Shown here: positions 60,301 through 64,000 of the stretch, piece by piece | How the letters are laid out: each line of letters begins with the position of its first letter | Numbering within the stretch: position 1 is the stretch's first letter | DNA from: Cliona cf. orientalis | Lineage: Eukaryota; Porifera; Demospongiae; Clionaida; Clionaidae | Length of the DNA stretch: 64,000 nucleotides | NCBI GenBank assembly: GCA_963930775.1 | Contig: OZ005703.1 | Location: 6,696,001 to 6,760,000 of the forward strand | Reading direction: 5' to 3' | Program-made: the position numbers and the translations under genes | The notes under the pieces: model-generated | Seen by the model: only the letters and a program-made list of their open reading frames with translations | Told to the model about the DNA's origin: nothing | Databases searched by the model: none

Positions 60301-63300
60301 ATGAGAATTTGGTTCAAAGCTTTTATTGTGCTATCATCATACTTTGGAATCCTTCAATTTGCCAGAGGGCAGCAAGCAGGTAAAAATGGATAAAGAGTAG
60401 CTAACTTCAAGGGTGTAGACAGGTGGGGGCTTGGGGGGGCTTTAGCCCCGCACTTTTTGAGCAATAATTTATGTACTATAGCTATATGGCATTGTTAAAG
60501 TTAGATGAAATTCTAGTTGTATTCACTGTAATCATAGTTAAATAGCCAACAAATCTGGGAAGTAATTGCTAGAAATAGCTGATTTTAAAGGTTCTGGACA
60601 CAATAGGATCAAAAATTTTCGCGCGCTTCACGCGCAGTTGTCACAAAGCCCCCCCACTTTAAAAATTGTGTCTACGCCCTTGCTAACGTTTCTGATAGTG
60701 TTCTATGCTAATCGCTACAGGTGTATATTTGCGATTGAAAGACAGAACGACTTTCACAGGTGGTATTGTTCCAATCCATGTGATTGGCATTACAACGAAT
60801 GACTATTCTCATCCTCACCTAGCTGCTAATGAGCATGAGAACAATGGACTCCAATGCATCACTGATAAGCTAAACTGCTGCAGAGTTAGACATGAAGTAA
60901 GAATTGGTGAGTGGTACTTTCCTGATGGTACAGCTGTCCCAAAACAAAGCTTAGCCAGTGAGAGAAATAAAACATTTTTTCGAAACCGAGGACACAATGA
61001 TAGTACAGTCAACTTAAATCGAGTCAGTAGTGATGTCATATCTCCAACTGGCAACTTTTGTTGCCAGGTACCTGATTCAATGGACAGAATTCAAACCATC
61101 TGTGTCAATATAAGTACGTTTCTTGGCATGCATGTCCTGTACAATATTAACAGCTTCTATTTAATTTACAACCACCTATATAGCTACTGTAGAGGTCACC
61201 ATTAGGAGCATTCCTCCAGCCACAAGTATTGTAGGTGAAAATTTCACTCTTCAATGTTCTGTAAAGGGTGCGGGAGATTATCTAACACAGATCAAGTGGC
61301 TAAACTCTGATGGGATGACCATCAAAAGTAATGCTGGTACTAACATCCATAGCCAATTACAGTTTATTCCATTGCAAGCCTCTCACAATGGAGTGTACAC
61401 CTGCCAAGCAACAGTGGGGAATGCAACTTTCAATGAAAGCTACTTTGTACACGTCATAGGTTCGTGGTAACATGCCAAGTAGCTGATCATACATATTATA
61501 TTATTTTATAGCAGTTACAATGGCACCCACTAGTCCCCAAAACTTCTCTGCAGTCTCAGGTACTACGACAGTTTTATTCTCATGGGCTACTCCACTCCAC
61601 CCAAGAGCACTTGCCAACTACACCCTGACATGTGTGTCTCTATCAGAAGCAGTAGACCCTCTAACAATGACCTATACTGAGGCAGGGAATTATACTCTGG
61701 GGGATTTCAGGCCAGCAACAATGTACAACTGTAGCGTAGTTGCTACCAACAGTATTGGGAATAGCACTCCATCTCAAATCATGAACGTAACCACTTTTGA
61801 TGAAAGTGAGTTATCTATTGCTCAAAGTAAGCAAATTTACAGCTCACTAATGAAACTCAATTAGGTTCACAGTTTCATTTCTGGCTTATGAAAATTGACA
61901 ATTGCAGTGAATGGAAGGTATATGTTTTTAAAACACATATCTAGTATACACTAAGTCTTGTGATTGTTGCAGTAATAATGTAATAATGGTCTGCAATAAT
62001 AATTATTATGCACGAGTACAGGCTGCGGATGCTCGTCAAAAATTAGACAATATTTCGTCAGCAATCCTTGACAATGTTGAAAGTCGCTGCCAGTGTGGGT
62101 TTGTCCGAGACAGAATAACAAATCAAACATTTCAATGTACCGACAATGCCCCGGAAGCTGTGGCTTATTTTGCGACTATTTATGGAACTGCCAGCATTAA
62201 TAGCTCTACACTCGTCTCATATATTGAACAGTGGGCCTCAACCAATGATGCAATAGTGACCACATTATACGAAGTGCTGAACATTAGTATTGTGGATCCA
62301 GGTACAACAGAAGGAGAGTGCTGCAATGAAATGACTGCAGCAACAGAAGTAACCACTCCTGATCCTGAATTATTTCAGAACACAACTCAAATTGAGTGTT
62401 GTAATGAAACAACTATGGCAAAACCAACCGCTTCTGAACCATTTCTGAATGCAACTAGTATTCTAGTTGAAGATAACAGTCGTACGCTGTTCATAATCAT
62501 AGGAGGTGGCATAGCGGGGGGTGGAGTGGTGAGCATTATCATCGGAATGATTGTGGTAATAGCAGTGATTGTGAAATGCAGACGTAGGAGACGTGGAAAA
62601 ATTAAGTAAGTAATTACCGTACACAAAGCAACATTATGGTACTTTTAGTCTATTCAGTGTTTATCATTGTTGCTTTCATGCAGGATACATAAAACTGAGC
62701 TTGCCGCTCAAGAAGAAAAGGAGCTAAACAGATATGAGAATCTTTGTGCTTCTCGCGTCCAAGAAGGTGTCTATGTTGAGGAATGTGACTATGGAGAGAT
62801 CAAAGGTCAACAAGGGCAGGTATGTGGTGAAGATGACTCTCACCAGCAACATCACTCTACAACCAACTTTAACAAATATGAGAAATCAATGCAAATCACT
62901 CAACAGAGCGATGAGCCAGAGTATGTGAATATTATCAAAATGAAGGCTTGTCCTAATGCAAATCAGATACAAGACACTTCTCATCAGCAGTCAATGCTAC
63001 CACATAATAATGAAGTTGTGGTAGATAAATACAAAACCCAACCATCAGCACCACTTGCTGAACCCCAGATGCCTAGAGAATTCGAAGGCACCTGCGATAT
63101 TGATGAAGAAGTGTATGATGATACACAGCCATACCAGCCAAGAGGCAAAGGCCAGCATGATCAGTATCACTCCGAGAAGAAAGCAGCAGTGGTCATGGGT
63201 AGCACGGTGAAAAAAATTGATCATAATGAGCAAGAATTTAATGATTGTGATTACACTGCTATACCGCAGTCAAGTGCTGCTGGATGTACTACCGGATATC

Positions 63301-63455
63301 AACCTTTGCTGGGCAGAGATGGCGATTACGAGAATAATCTTGAGGATTACAACAGCATCAATGAATCTCAGCAACTGGACAGGAGTGGAGCTAACGAAGA
63401 GTATGAGTATGTTGTAACCAAACCAAGGTACTGCTACCGTCCTTCAGTGAAGTAA
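60301..63455 (+). CDS. Gene M: single-pass receptor with Ig, FN3 and SEA-like domains and Tyr-rich tail
   Basis: Exons 60301-60379, 60721-61113, 61184-61459, 61512-61805, 61908-61917 (10-nt microexon), 61973-62605 and 62684-63455 sum to 819 codons (818 aa). Order: signal peptide (MRIWFKAFIVLSSYFGILQF), the gene L-type module (FCCQVPD), an Ig domain (LQCSVKG, IKWLN, GVYTCQ), an FN3 domain (APTSPQNFSAVSG, NYTL, ATMYNCSVVATN), a Cys-containing possibly SEA-like region (QKLDNISSAI, CQCGF, LVSYIEQW), CCNE/CCNE Thr-rich linker, a transmembrane helix, KCRRRRRGK, and a tail with YENL, DYGEI, EEVYDDT, DYTAI and DEYEYV. YxxL/I pairs are ITAM-like but widely spaced. A model without the microexon needs a weak acceptor at 62016. 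Adhesion or immune-type recognition is inference. Confidence 0.8.
60408..60682. mobile_element. MITE in the first intron of gene M
   Basis: Inverted ends CAAGGGTGTAGACA / TGTCTACGCCCTTG (one mismatch), with GGGGGGGCTTTAGCC near one end and AAAGCCCCCCC near the other. Flanks CTAACTT and CTAACGT may be an imperfect target duplication. The CAAGGGTG terminus resembles hAT-type ends. No open frame. Confidence 0.6.
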
Positions 63456-64000
63456 GACTGTAGCTAATTGGAATTATTATACTATTAATTTTCTCCTGAA
63501 CAACTGGCTTAGCTATAATACATATTCATCAGTATTATAGCTATTCTAACAATAATTCTAATGACTATAAAGAAAATAATTAGCTATTCCCCAACAATGT
63601 GCATTCATTCATTAATTTTCTTTGGGTGAAATAAAAATTTACTGTGCATGTATTCGCAAGAATATTTGACGGCTTGGAAGGCCTGAGGTTTACATGCTCT
63701 CATCTAATGCCATGCACATTATTATATACATGTAACCCCCACTGCATCCATTCACAATCACATGGCAATGAAGACTAATGATAATTTTTAAATCCTAGAG
63801 TGAGAAAACTCAATTATGCAATTTCGTTTCTTAATGTTTGTTGTAATGTTGATTGCCTAATCCAGTCCTATAGTGTTTCCAAAAGGGAGCCTGCTTTAAT
63901 TTACTCTCTATAGCTAATATTAGTCATTATGGCACACAAGGAAGTTCAAGTCCAAATCAACTTTGAATAGTCCAGTCTTTATTAACCATCACACCACCCT
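63456..64000. other. Gene-free right edge
   Basis: 3' flank of gene M. AATAAA-like signals occur soon after the stop (for example near 63629). Apart from these I see nothing that I can assign. Confidence 0.4.

Overview
The window looks like nuclear DNA of an early-branching animal, most probably a demosponge. This is inferred from an AT-rich genome, many short phase-consistent introns, tandem arrays of lineage-specific receptor tyrosine kinases (RTKs), Ig/FN3 receptors with Tyr-rich tails, and abundant small inverted-repeat transposons. I cannot name the species. Gene models were assembled by hand from splice signals and phases. For almost every complete gene the exon sum is an exact multiple of three.

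Bases 1-22772 hold a minus-strand tandem array of receptors sharing one Cys-containing ectodomain of about 200 residues that I do not recognise. Three members are RTKs: gene A (cut by the left edge), gene D (complete, 726 aa) and gene F (with a frameshifting TA expansion in the kinase C-lobe). Three members, B, C and E, carry the same ectodomain but replace the kinase with a transmembrane tail of repeated NVxY motifs. A degenerate tail exon lies at about 12038-12300.

Bases 23020-43145 are a segmental duplication of a two-gene unit: a plus-strand RTK with two ectodomain modules and a Thr/Pro/Glu stalk, facing a minus-strand flavin amine/L-amino-acid oxidase. The first unit (G, H) is intact. 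In the second, the RTK (I) is a 5'-truncated pseudogene with well-kept kinase exons, split by about 3.9 kb of repeats, while the oxidase (J) is intact and uses a GC-AG intron.

Bases 43655-50408 are a nested pair of transposons. The inner one (43977-50293, 6317 bp) has 104-bp identical terminal inverted repeats (TIRs), a perfect 9-bp target duplication, a six-exon DUF6589-like gene and a convergent RecQ-like helicase gene. Two short non-autonomous elements elsewhere (30136-30448 and 57431-57524) have the same kind of termini and also perfect 9-bp duplications. This is the strongest candidate for a little-described system here.

Bases 53398-63455 hold a conserved-looking 13-exon mitochondrial PPR-type gene (K, minus) and two related plus-strand receptors (L, M) with a shared Cys-rich/Ig-like module and Tyr-based tails. 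Nothing bacterial, no CRISPR array and no recognisable tRNA or rRNA gene was found.
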